In this document: one piece after another, positions 8,319-15,668 of the stretch | Layout: each line of letters starts with the position of its first letter | Numbering within the stretch: the first letter of the stretch is position 1 | Origin: Bacteroidales bacterium | GTDB taxonomy: Bacteria; Bacteroidota; Bacteroidia; Bacteroidales; UBA932 | Length of the DNA stretch: 52,286 nucleotides | NCBI GenBank assembly: GCA_017464245.1 | Contig: JAFUDV010000024.1 | Coordinates: 1 to 52,286 of the forward strand | Direction of reading: 5' to 3' | Position numbers and translations under genes: made by a program | Notes under the pieces: generated by a model | Database searches by the model: none | Told to the model about the DNA's origin: nothing | The model's input: the letters and a program-made list of their open reading frames with translations, nothing else

Positions 8319-9650
8319 TCAATACCCATACCGCTTGCGGTAGGCCAGCAGGAGCGCGACACAGAGGATGAGGCAGCAGAAATCCGCCGCATCCACGGCG
8401 AGCCAGATGCCGTCGCCGCCGAGGAGGGCCGGCAGCAGGAACACGAAGCCCAGTTCGAACACGAGGTTCCGGATGAAGGAGACGGTGGCGGAGACCTTGC
8501 CGTTCCCGAGACCCGTGAACCAGGCCGACGTGAAGAGGTTCACGCCCGCAATGAAGAAACTGATCATGTACAGCCGGATGGCGTGCTTCGTGAGGGCTGA
8601 CAGGTCCGGGTCGTAGCCCACGAACAGGCGGGCGGCCGGGCCGGCGGACAGTTCGGACACCAGCGTCATCAGGAAACCCAGCACCAGCAGCAGGATCAGG
8701 GAATGCCGCAGCAGACTCTTGAGTTCCTTCGTGTCCCCCGCCCCGTAATTGTAGCCGATGACCGGGGTGACAGCGATGTTATACCCAAAAAAGACGGCCG
8801 CGAAGATGTATCCGTAGTAGAGCAGGACCGAGTAGGCCGCCACGCCGTTCTCCCCCATCATCCTGAGCAGCTGGAGGTTGTAGCAGATGGCGAGGACGTT
8901 GAAGGAGATGTTGCCCACATACTCGGACAGACCGTTGCTGCAGGCCTGGAGGAGAGGCTCCCGTTCGAACTTCCCGGGCACCATCCGGAGCGAACTCCGG
9001 TTGTGATGGCCGGAGAAATACCACAGCGGGAAGAAGCCGCCCACGCAGCAGGCGAGCATCGACGCAGCCGCCGCGCCGGCAAGCCCCCATCCGAACCCGA
9101 CGATGAAAAGGGCGTCCAGGGCCATGTTCGTCACCGCGCAGACGATGGACATCAGCGTCCCGAGCTGCGGACGCTCCGCCGTCATGTAGAACGACTGGAA
9201 ACACATCTGCAGCATGAAGGCAGGAAGGCCCACGGTACAGATGGAACCGTATATCACACAGAGTCTTACCGTCTCACCCTCGGCCCCGAGGAGCCGGGCA
9301 AGCGGCTCCATGAAAAGGAGCAGCGGCACCATGAAGACCAGCGAGAGGAGAATCGTGAAACGGATGAGCATCGAAAAGATGACATCGGCCCGGTAGCAAT
9401 CGCCCTGACCCATCGTCTGGGACACCAGGGCCGACCCGCCCGTCCCGATCATGAGGCCCAGCGCCCCGACGATCATCACCGCCGGCCAGATGATGTTCAG
9501 CGCCGCGAAGGCCGATGTCCCCACGAAATTGGATACGAACAGCCCGTCCACGACACTGTAGATGCTCCCCACGAGCATCATCAGGATACTCGGGATGGAC
9601 GACCTGACCAGCCGCCTGTAGCCATAATGTCCGTGCAACGCGATTTCCAT
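8319..9650 (-). CDS. MATE-family efflux transporter
   Basis: A protein of 443 residues with twelve predicted membrane helices in two six-helix halves. The N-terminal half contains the family signature SIYSVVDGLFVSNFVG, and GTGGSALVSQTMGQGD follows TM2. The second half has the equivalent VTPVIGYNYGAG. Such proteins export drugs, metabolites or lipid precursors using a Na+ or H+ gradient. The specificity is unknown. It has its own promoter (core at 9659-9666) with the ATG only 8 bases downstream, so it is separate from the EamA operon behind it. Confidence 0.92.
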   Translation of the reverse strand: MEIALHGHYGYRRLVRSSIPSILMMLVGSIYSVVDGLFVSNFVGTSAFAALNIIWPAVMIVGALGLMIGTGGSALVSQTMGQGDCYRADVIFSMLIRFTILLSLVFMVPLLLFMEPLARLLGAEGETVRLCVIYGSICTVGLPAFMLQMCFQSFYMTAERPQLGTLMSIVCAVTNMALDALFIVGFGWGLAGAAAASMLACCVGGFFPLWYFSGHHNRSSLRMVPGKFEREPLLQACSNGLSEYVGNISFNVLAICYNLQLLRMMGENGVAAYSVLLYYGYIFAAVFFGYNIAVTPVIGYNYGAGDTKELKSLLRHSLILLLVLGFLMTLVSELSAGPAARLFVGYDPDLSALTKHAIRLYMISFFIAGVNLFTSAWFTGLGNGKVSATVSFIRNLVFELGFVFLLPALLGGDGIWLAVDAADFCCLILCVALLLAYRKRYGY

Positions 9651-9658
9651 AAGGGCTG

Positions 9659-9666
9659 CAAAGATA
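9659..9666 (-). promoter_or_regulatory. Promoter -7 element for the MATE gene
   Basis: Minus-strand TATCTTTG, a perfect core, ending 8 bases before the ATG at 9650. The mRNA is probably leaderless or nearly so. Confidence 0.6.
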
Positions 9667-9691
9667 GCACTTTTGCACGAGAAAGACGCAA

Positions 9692-10978
9692 TCAGGCCAG
9701 TTCCGCGGCGATCAGCGGGAGGAGGTCCTCATCGGCAGGGAGCCAGCGGACGGAGGACAGCTCCCCGGCGGAAAGCCAGCGGGCGGCCTCGTGCTCATTG
9801 AGGTGCAGGGCCTCCGACTCCAGGAAGCACAGGTAGCAGTGCAGGGTCAGGTGGAAGGCGGGATAGTCCCATTCCACGGTCCGGAGAAAGGAGTCGATGC
9901 GGATGTCGGCGGAAAGTTCCTCCCGGATCTCCCGGACGAGCGCCTGTTCCCGGGTCTCGCCCGGTTCCATCTTCCCACCGGGGAACTCCCACCAGTCTTT
10001 CCAGTCGCCGTAGCCCCGCTGCGTGGCAAAGATGCGGCCGTCCTTCCGGATGATGGCGGCGACGACCTCGATCCGCTTGCGCTGCGCCGCCGAGCGGCTC
10101 CGGCTAACAAGGATCACGCCCCCCACGATAAGCACCGTGGCGAGGCACTTCTGCCAGGTGAGGACATCCAGCCCTGCCCAGATGCTCACGACCGCCGCTA
10201 GGATGGGCTGCAGGTAGGAATACATGCTCACGAGCGTGGGCCGCAGGTGCTTCTGGCCCACGGGGATCAGGAAATACGCGACGAAAGTGGCGAAGAAAAC
10301 CAGGTAGCCGATCTCCCAGCGCACATTGACCGGAATCGCCGCATAGTCCGTCTCCAGCAGTCCCTTCGCCGAGAACGGCAGCACGAGCAGCAGGCAGAAC
10401 AGGAAGGCCCACTTCATGAAGGTGACCACGCTGTATTTGGCGATCAGCGGACGGAACTTTCCCAGGTACAGGGCGAACGTGAGACTGTTCACCAGCAGCA
10501 GTACGATGCCCCAGGGGCTCGAGGCCGACACGCCCCCCTTATGGACCGAGTTCAGGATCAGGAACAGGACGCCGGCGAAGCTGAGCGCCACGCCGCCCGC
10601 CTTCTTCCCAGTGATCGGCTCCTTCAGGAACAGGTAGGCGAAGAACATCGTGAAGATGGGGCCCAGGGTGCTCAGGATGGCTGTGTCGATGGCCGTGACC
10701 ATGGGGATGGCCAGCAGGAAGGCCATCTGGGTCAGGAACAGGCCGAAGAACCCGGCCAGGGCGATCTTCGGCAGGTCCCCTTTCTCCACCTTCTCCCGGG
10801 GCAGGAACAGGGACAGCGCCCAGAACAGGGCCGATGCGCCGATGGCCCGGAAAGTGAACAGCACCACGGGCGTCACGGCCGCCGAATTCGCAATGTCCTT
10901 GCAGAAGACGATGTTCAGCCCGAAGATCGTATAGGCGCCCGCCGCGGCGAGGTGGCCGATGAGCTTGTTCCTGTCCAT
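9692..10978 (-). CDS. EamA (DMT) transporter fused to a Nudix hydrolase
   Basis: One uninterrupted frame of 428 residues. Residues 1-295 or so are a complete ten-helix EamA/DMT transporter with two EamA repeats. After a short basic linker (SRSRSAAQRKR) comes a full Nudix domain (about 302-428) of the MutT/CTP-pyrophosphohydrolase type: WWEFPGGKMEPGE, then the Nudix box GX5EX7REIREEL near 332-355, in which the last Gly of the consensus is Ser. MutT-type enzymes hydrolyse nucleoside triphosphate derivatives in the cytosol. Why this activity would be tethered to a metabolite transporter is not known. It starts directly after the TAG of the double hydrolase gene and is the last gene of that operon. 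Confidence 0.88.
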   Translation of the reverse strand: MDRNKLIGHLAAAGAYTIFGLNIVFCKDIANSAAVTPVVLFTFRAIGASALFWALSLFLPREKVEKGDLPKIALAGFFGLFLTQMAFLLAIPMVTAIDTAILSTLGPIFTMFFAYLFLKEPITGKKAGGVALSFAGVLFLILNSVHKGGVSASSPWGIVLLLVNSLTFALYLGKFRPLIAKYSVVTFMKWAFLFCLLLVLPFSAKGLLETDYAAIPVNVRWEIGYLVFFATFVAYFLIPVGQKHLRPTLVSMYSYLQPILAAVVSIWAGLDVLTWQKCLATVLIVGGVILVSRSRSAAQRKRIEVVAAIIRKDGRIFATQRGYGDWKDWWEFPGGKMEPGETREQALVREIREELSADIRIDSFLRTVEWDYPAFHLTLHCYLCFLESEALHLNEHEAARWLSAGELSSVRWLPADEDLLPLIAAELA

Positions 10979-12697
10979 CTAGCGGATGTATGGCTGCAGG
11001 AATTCCGCGATACGGTCCAGCCAGGTGTAGCTGCCGGTGCCCGGGGAGGCCGTGCGCTGGAAGCAGTGCTCCCGGAGGGCGAGGGTGTGGAGCTCGGCGG
11101 GAATGCCCATGGCGCGGAGTTTCTCCCAGATCTTGACGGAGCCCATGGCGGCATACCCGTCGGCATCGCCGTGGACCATCAGCAGGGGCGCGGTGTCCAG
11201 GTCGAAGGTGAATTCCGGGACCAGGAGGTCGCCGTCCTCGTTGCCGTGGTGCGCATTATGGCCGTCGGCCCCGTCCGTGAGGGTGTAGGCGGGATAGATG
11301 CCGATGCCCCACTGGACCTTGCAGGAAAGGCGGTCGATGTCATCGACAGGCAGGTAGGAACGATGCCGGGACGAAGTCGTGCCCATCAGGGTGAGGTGGC
11401 CGCCGGCCGAGGAGCCCATGATGCCGATCCGGTCGGGATCCAGGCCGTAGCCAGCCGCCTTGCTCCGGACCACGCGGACGGCCCGCTGGAGGTCCTGCCA
11501 GGCGTTGGTGTGCTTGGAAAGCCGTTCCGGACGCGGGGTGCGGTAGCGCATCGTCACCACCGTGACGCCCAGGTCGTTGAGGTAGCGCCGGGCGGGCGTC
11601 ACCTCGAAACTCTCCGGGCCGTTGCCGACATAGGCGCCGCCGGAATAGATGATCTGGATGGCCGTAGTCTTCCGCACCTTGGGGAAGTGCCACTCAATGT
11701 AGGGCGTTCCCTGGTTCTCCTGCACGTCGGGCATGCGGCCTTCCGGCCAGATGTCCTCGCGGATATACTGCGCCCGCGCCTCATCGGAGGTAAAACGTTC
11801 ATCCAGCGGGACTTCCGGCTCCATGGCCCCCAGATAGCCCATCTGCCGCATGAACTCGACACCCCGTTCCAGCCCGAAGGCGCCATGTCCCTTGCCCGGG
11901 TACAGATGGACCTCGGCGGGAATGTCCCGCTTCCGGAGTTCCCGGTACACCAGGGTGGAGGCCGTAGGGGTATAAGGGTCGATCTCCCCGTGGTGCAGGC
12001 TCATCGGGCAGGTCTTTCCGTCGAACTTGAACACATCGGAAAGCCGCACGTCCGTGCCATAGCCCTCCCGGGTCGCCGGGGTGCCGGTCTCGCCGTCCGT
12101 GGTGGCGTAGGCGGGCGCATTGACGATCGCCCAGTTGATGTGACAGGGAATGTCGTCGGTCCTGTCGATGCGGGCGTAGGCCGGCGTCTGGCTGCTCGTC
12201 GCGAGAAGGAGCGCCAGGTGCGAGCCCGCCGACATCGAGATCACGCCGATCTTCTCCGGGTCGAAGCCCCGCTTCGCGGCCTCTTTCCGCACGAGGCGGA
12301 CTGCCCGCTGGCCGTCTTCCCAGGCCGTCTGCCAGATGGGAAGGCCTACGGGGCGCGGCGTCCGGTACACGAAGTTGACGCACTGGACGCCCAGCTCGGT
12401 AAACCGCTTGTGCCACTGGTCGATCAGCCCCACATCGCAGCAGTTCATGTAGCTGCCGCCGGAGATGAGGATCATGCAGGCGCCGGTCGGGTTCGCCGGT
12501 TTCTCGAACCATTCCAGGTAGGCGACGCGGTGCTTGTCGGGATTGAAATCCGGCAAGCCGGCTTCGTCGGTCATCGCGGCGATCTGATGCGCCTGTGCAT
12601 CGGGCATCCTGCCCTTGGGCCAGACGGGAACGCGCTCCTGGGCGCACAGGGCGAGGGTGACGAGGAAAAGGGAAAGGATCGTGACGGCTCTTTTCAT
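10979..12697 (-). CDS. Secreted protein with two tandem alpha/beta hydrolase domains
   Basis: A protein of 572 residues with a signal peptide (MKRAVTILSLFLVTLALCAQ). Two homologous esterase-like domains follow (about 22-290 and 300-572). Each has a start like VPVWPKGRMPD/IWPEGRMPDVQ, a strand ending in YRTPRP, a nucleophile elbow, and a late Asp and His. The first elbow reads SMSAGS (near residue 153), with Ser in place of the first Gly of GxSxG; the second is a normal GSSAGG (near 426). The family contains acetyl-xylan and other carbohydrate esterases. The pairing with the GH20-like gene suggests glycan deacylation, which is an inference. The start is the ATG at 12697, 4 bases after the stop of the GH20-like gene. 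Confidence 0.88.
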   Translation of the reverse strand: MKRAVTILSLFLVTLALCAQERVPVWPKGRMPDAQAHQIAAMTDEAGLPDFNPDKHRVAYLEWFEKPANPTGACMILISGGSYMNCCDVGLIDQWHKRFTELGVQCVNFVYRTPRPVGLPIWQTAWEDGQRAVRLVRKEAAKRGFDPEKIGVISMSAGSHLALLLATSSQTPAYARIDRTDDIPCHINWAIVNAPAYATTDGETGTPATREGYGTDVRLSDVFKFDGKTCPMSLHHGEIDPYTPTASTLVYRELRKRDIPAEVHLYPGKGHGAFGLERGVEFMRQMGYLGAMEPEVPLDERFTSDEARAQYIREDIWPEGRMPDVQENQGTPYIEWHFPKVRKTTAIQIIYSGGAYVGNGPESFEVTPARRYLNDLGVTVVTMRYRTPRPERLSKHTNAWQDLQRAVRVVRSKAAGYGLDPDRIGIMGSSAGGHLTLMGTTSSRHRSYLPVDDIDRLSCKVQWGIGIYPAYTLTDGADGHNAHHGNEDGDLLVPEFTFDLDTAPLLMVHGDADGYAAMGSVKIWEKLRAMGIPAELHTLALREHCFQRTASPGTGSYTWLDRIAEFLQPYIR

Positions 12698-12701
12698 AGG
12701 A

Positions 12702-13820
12702 CTATCGGGCCAGGTTCGTAAAAGTAGCGATGACGGTCTGGAGGGCATGGGCATCGTCCCAATGGGCCTCGTCGGGCTCCTTTTCGCCCTTGACGGCATT
12801 GAACCGGCGCAGGAAGGGACCGAAACCGGACCAGACGGTGTGGATATAGCCCTGGAGCCGGCCGGCGGTCTCCGGGGCGGACTGCTTGCGGAAGCGGACC
12901 ATGTCGCGGATCTGCTGCTCGCAGAGGGAAGGGTTCCGGTAACCGCAGGCGGCGACGGGGAGCCCCTTCGTGGCGAAATACACGCCCGTCAGGTCCGCCC
13001 GCTCATAGTGCCAGTCGCAGATGAAGACATCCTTCGGAATCAGGTCGATGGCCCGCCAGGTATAGTTGTAGCTGGCCTCCCACTCGCCGAGGCCGGTGGT
13101 GCGCCCGTCCAGGAGGCGGTCGCCCCAGATGAAGAGCTGGCGGCCCTTCTCGGCCAGATGGTTCCGGATGAGGGTCACCTCACCGGCGAACAGCTCGGCC
13201 TTGTCTCGGCCGTTGCAGCGGGGGCATTCCTTCTCTCCGAGGTAGAACACCTCGTCCATACCGGCATGGAAGGCGTCGGTCTCGAAGGCGTCGCAAAGCT
13301 CATCGACCACGTCGAACACCACCTTGTGCACGTCCGGGTGGAGGGGGCAGTAGCTCTTGCAGTACAGGCCGTCCGGGTTGGGCCAGGACGAATAGTTCTC
13401 CGTCTTCACGGAAGGGGTCTCGTCGAACTCGGGGTACACCCGGAGCAGGGCGTTCGTCTCCTTCGCCCAGGACTGGTGGCCCAGCAGGTTGATCTGCGGG
13501 ACCAAGCGGATGCCCCGGTTCCGGCACACGGCGACGATGCGCCCCACATCCTCGCGGGACAGCGGATCGGGATCCCGCAGCTCAGGGTGCGACTCGTAGG
13601 CATAGCCCCAGTCCACCCGGAGGATCAGCAGGTTGAAGTGCGCCGGGACGAGCTCACCCTCGACGAACTTGAGGAAGTCGTTCATCTGCTGCGGCCGGGG
13701 CGCCTCGATCGCCAGCCCCCGCACGGGAAGCAGTTCATCGATGGGGTCGCCGGCGGCCCGGGCGGAAAAGGCAGCGGCGACGACGGCCGCCAAGGCAAGA
13801 AGAATCCGTTTCATGTCCAT
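12702..13820 (-). CDS. Secreted GH20-like glycoside hydrolase
   Basis: A protein of 372 residues with a signal peptide (ending near AAFSARA) and a single (beta/alpha)8 domain. FHAGMDEVF near residue 185 matches the HxGxDE signature of family 20 hexosaminidases, whose Asp-Glu pair carries out substrate-assisted cleavage. LVPQINLLGHQSW and the Trp-rich WGDRLLDG, DWHY and HTVWSGFG segments fit the GH20 barrel. The usual N-terminal GH20b domain is missing and the protein is short, so specificity may differ from chitobiase. It is the first gene of an operon with the double hydrolase and EamA-Nudix genes. An alternative ATG two codons downstream (13814) is equally possible. Confidence 0.75.
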   Translation of the reverse strand: MDMKRILLALAAVVAAAFSARAAGDPIDELLPVRGLAIEAPRPQQMNDFLKFVEGELVPAHFNLLILRVDWGYAYESHPELRDPDPLSREDVGRIVAVCRNRGIRLVPQINLLGHQSWAKETNALLRVYPEFDETPSVKTENYSSWPNPDGLYCKSYCPLHPDVHKVVFDVVDELCDAFETDAFHAGMDEVFYLGEKECPRCNGRDKAELFAGEVTLIRNHLAEKGRQLFIWGDRLLDGRTTGLGEWEASYNYTWRAIDLIPKDVFICDWHYERADLTGVYFATKGLPVAACGYRNPSLCEQQIRDMVRFRKQSAPETAGRLQGYIHTVWSGFGPFLRRFNAVKGEKEPDEAHWDDAHALQTVIATFTNLAR

Positions 13821-13836
13821 GTCTTTGTATAAGGTA

Positions 13837-13844
13837 CAAAATTA
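13837..13844 (-). promoter_or_regulatory. Promoter -7 element for the GH20-like operon
   Basis: Minus-strand TAATTTTG, a perfect TAnnTTTG, 16 bases before the ATG at 13820. It lies back to back with the divergent core at 13859-13866. Confidence 0.5.
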
Positions 13845-13858
13845 GTGAAAATATTTGG

Positions 13859-13866
13859 TATCTTTG
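13859..13866 (+). promoter_or_regulatory. Promoter -7 element for the repeat-protein gene
   Basis: TATCTTTG, a perfect core. The first ATG (13870) is 3 bases downstream and opens a six-codon frame; the gene's own ATG is 20 bases downstream, at 13887. Confidence 0.6.
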
Positions 13867-13869
13867 CCC

Positions 13870-13890
13870 ATGGCATCCCCCTGCGCATGA
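13870..13890 (+). CDS. Putative six-codon upstream leader ORF (MASPCA)
   Basis: ATG at 13870, then five codons and a TGA at 13888-13890 that shares ATGA with the start of the next gene. The ATG lies 3 bases after the promoter core, probably near the transcription start. It may be a translated leader that couples into the secreted repeat protein, or simply chance. Confidence 0.25.
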   Translation: MASPCA

Positions 13891-14423
13891 AAACCGTCCT
13901 CACCCTCCTGTCCCTCCTCCTGCTGCTTCCGGCCGCCTCCGGCCGGGAAGTGAAAGTGTACCGCGGAGACTCCCGCTACGCCAGCGACATCCTCTGCACC
14001 GTCCGGGACGGCAAGGTGTACAAGGGCCGCTCCTCCTACGCCTCCGACATCCTGCTCCGCATCGACGGGAACGACATCTACCGAAGGAACTCCACCTACC
14101 GCTCCGACATCGTCCTGAACCTCCGGGAAAACGGCGGTGACGTGACCATCCATGAAGGCCGCTCCTCCTATCTGTCCGACATCCGCTGGACCCTGCGCGA
14201 CGGCTTCTTATACAACGGCCGCTCCTCCTACCGCAGCGACATCGTCGCGAACCTTACCGCCAGGAACGGCCCCGGCGGCAGCACCCAGGGACCCGGCGGC
14301 AACGGCATCCAGGTCCACCGGAGCACCTCCACCTACCGGTCCGACCTCCTTTTCACCATCGACGGTCCCCTCTCCCCCGCGGAATTCATCGCCGTCTGGT
14401 ATGCCGTGAACCACCTCCTCTGA
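13887..14423 (+). CDS. Secreted protein of short YxSDI repeats
   Basis: A protein of 178 residues with a signal peptide (MKTVLTLLSLLLLLPAASG). The mature part consists of about six short repeats of the pattern S-x-Y-x-S-D-I/L followed by a beta strand: SRYASDIL, SSYASDIL, STYRSDIV, SSYLSDIR, SSYRSDIV and STYRSDLL. A Gly/Pro-rich linker (GPGGSTQGPGG) precedes the last repeat. The pattern recalls the small all-beta repeat proteins annotated as DUF6150/septoil-knot, but I cannot confirm membership. The C-terminus (AEFIAVWYAVNHLL) is hydrophobic. The start at 13887 gives a clean signal peptide; an in-frame GTG at 13845 lies upstream of the promoter core. Function unknown. Confidence 0.7.
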   Translation: MKTVLTLLSLLLLLPAASGREVKVYRGDSRYASDILCTVRDGKVYKGRSSYASDILLRIDGNDIYRRNSTYRSDIVLNLRENGGDVTIHEGRSSYLSDIRWTLRDGFLYNGRSSYRSDIVANLTARNGPGGSTQGPGGNGIQVHRSTSTYRSDLLFTIDGPLSPAEFIAVWYAVNHLL

Positions 14424-14427
14424 CGGA

Positions 14428-14510
14428 TTCGGCGGCAACATCCAGGGATCCGGCGGCAGCACCCTGGAACCCAGCAGCAGCCAGGTCCGGCGGAGCACCT
14501 CCACCGACCA
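14428..14510 (+). repeat. Degenerate out-of-frame copy of the linker and last repeat of the preceding gene
   Basis: After the stop codon the DNA again reads a Gly-rich linker followed by QVRRSTSTDHA, clearly related to the in-gene GGSTQGPGGNGIQVHRSTSTYRSD segment (14272-14340) but in another frame. It looks like a decayed duplication of the 3' end. Confidence 0.55.
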
Positions 14511-14535
14511 CGCCAGCCCCTTTGCACACCTTGTT

Positions 14536-14764
14536 GGCGCAGGTGTCGGGTCTCTTTGGGGGCTCCTTGGCGCAGGTGTTACGTACTCCCGGCGCAGGTG
14601 TTACGTACTTCTGGCGCAGGTGTGTTTTTTGGGTGGGGACCTGCGCCGCAAAACGGGTATTCACGCCTTCCTTTGGCGCAGGTGAAGCTCCCTTTTTCTC
14701 ACCTGCGCCAACACAGGGGCTCACCTGCACCAACAGAGGGGCTAACACAGGGGCTCACCTGTAC
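14536..14764. repeat. REP-like palindrome array, left of the RAYT module
   Basis: GGCGCAGGTG occurs at 14536, 14569, 14591, 14613 and 14675. Its inverse occurs at 14639 (ACCTGCGCC), 14700 (CACCTGCGCC), 14722 (CACCTGCACC) and 14756 (partial). The copies at 14569, 14591 and 14613 are exactly 22 bases apart, as are those at 14700 and 14722. Pairs form hairpins: 14613-14647 (9-bp stem) and 14675-14709 (perfect 10-bp stem, 15-base loop). The array is homologous to 16626-16811 and in the same orientation. Confidence 0.85.
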
Positions 14765-14788
14765 AGCATGCCCCATTCTCCGCACAAG

Positions 14789-14928
14789 CCAGCGCCCTCC
14801 CGTGTACTGCAGCCAGCCAGCGCCCTCCCGTGTACTGCAGCCAGCCAGCGCCCTCCCGTGTACTGCAGCCAGCCAGCGCCCTCCCGTGTACTGCAGCCAG
14901 CCAGCGCCCTCCCGCGTCCTGCAGCAAA
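14789..14928. repeat. Five-copy 28-bp tandem repeat (minisatellite)
   Basis: A 28-base unit beginning CCAGCGCCCTCCCGTGTACT is repeated head to tail at 14789, 14817, 14845, 14873 and 14901. The first four copies are identical and the fifth is diverged. Each unit contains a CTGCAG palindrome. There are no spacers. Because 28 is not a multiple of three and the unit has no stops, all frames stay open across the array; I see no sign that it is coding. Confidence 0.92.
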
Positions 14929-15243
14929 CTCCCGCCCGCATCCCGGAAGACCTCCTTCAAGACCTCGTTCGAAGTCCTCGCTCGAAGAGGGGTATGTCGG
15001 CATCTATCGGCATCAAGCATTTCGGCATGAAATCCTTGCAGGACGAAATTGAGTAACAGACTGGAGGACAGGATCTTACGTGATCTCCCTGAGCAGAAAA
15101 ACATCACATCAAATATTAACTCATTACCAATCAACCAGTTGCAACGCAAGGATATTCTCGGTCCCATCCTTGGGAAGCCGGCGATTAATCCGTAATATTG
15201 CAGCGGGTCTCCAACAAAGGCGACCGCTCAAACACACAGACGT
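14929..15243. other. Non-coding or decayed stretch with an AT-richer core
   Basis: No complete gene is visible. From about 15060 to 15200 the base composition falls clearly below the surrounding GC. One frame from about 15021 to 15195 is open and reads like a protein tail (RLEDRILRDLPEQKN and further, stopping at 15193-15195), with no start codon of its own. It may be a remnant of a former gene. The right end carries the probable promoter of the next gene. Confidence 0.35.
15169..15200 (+). promoter_or_regulatory. Possible promoter for the RAYT-partner operon
   Basis: CTTG at 15169-15172 and TAATATTG at 15193-15200 (one mismatch to TAnnTTTG) are spaced 20 bases. The expected leader before the ATG at 15244 is about 35-40 bases. 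Confidence 0.35.
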
Positions 15244-15666
15244 ATGAGAAAGTTTTTGGAAGTGCTGGTGGACGGGGACGGAAAGTTCCATTTCTCTACC
15301 GACGAAAGTTTTCAGGAATTATCCGACCCCCGCCAGTATGACAAACAGTTCAAGCGGCTTCTCCAGGCCATGACGGAATTCATGTGGGAGAATCCGCAGC
15401 AGAAAGTCAGCGCGGCCGTGCGCTTGCTGTCCATGGCGGAGATGCTGGGGTGCAGCCAGCCCTACGACCAGGCAGAGGAGTTCTGGAGCGCGATGATGTT
15501 CCATGCCATCCCCCAGTACGAGGACTTTGCCGCCCGGATCAAGCGACCCTACGGGTTCGACGACAGGGCCGTCGTCCGGCCGATCGTCCACGGAGACACC
15601 TCCTTCTTCTCCCCCAGTGCCTGGCAGTTTCCTCTCGGCGTCCCTGTCGACAAGGATTTCAGCTGA
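15244..15666 (+). CDS. Conserved-looking hypothetical protein, partner of the RAYT transposase
   Basis: A soluble protein of 140 residues with no signal peptide or membrane segment. I do not recognise a family. It is rich in acidic and aromatic residues, with a predicted helical middle (KRLLQAMTEFMW, SAAVRLLSMAEMLG, YDQAEEFWSAMMFHAIP) and a Pro/Phe-rich tail. Its stop lies 2 bases before the ATG of the Y1 transposase, so the two genes are almost certainly co-transcribed and probably coupled. Both lie between the two REP-like arrays, which argues that this gene belongs to the mobile or domesticated module, perhaps as a specificity or regulatory factor. That role is inference only. Confidence 0.7.
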   Translation: MRKFLEVLVDGDGKFHFSTDESFQELSDPRQYDKQFKRLLQAMTEFMWENPQQKVSAAVRLLSMAEMLGCSQPYDQAEEFWSAMMFHAIPQYEDFAARIKRPYGFDDRAVVRPIVHGDTSFFSPSAWQFPLGVPVDKDFS

Positions 15667-15668
15667 GC

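Noticed and set aside
14522-15056. Overlapping open frames through the 28-bp repeats (products rich in QPASALPCTAA)
   Set aside because: All three frames are open only because the repeat unit lacks stops. No start signal or family match; treated as repeat DNA.
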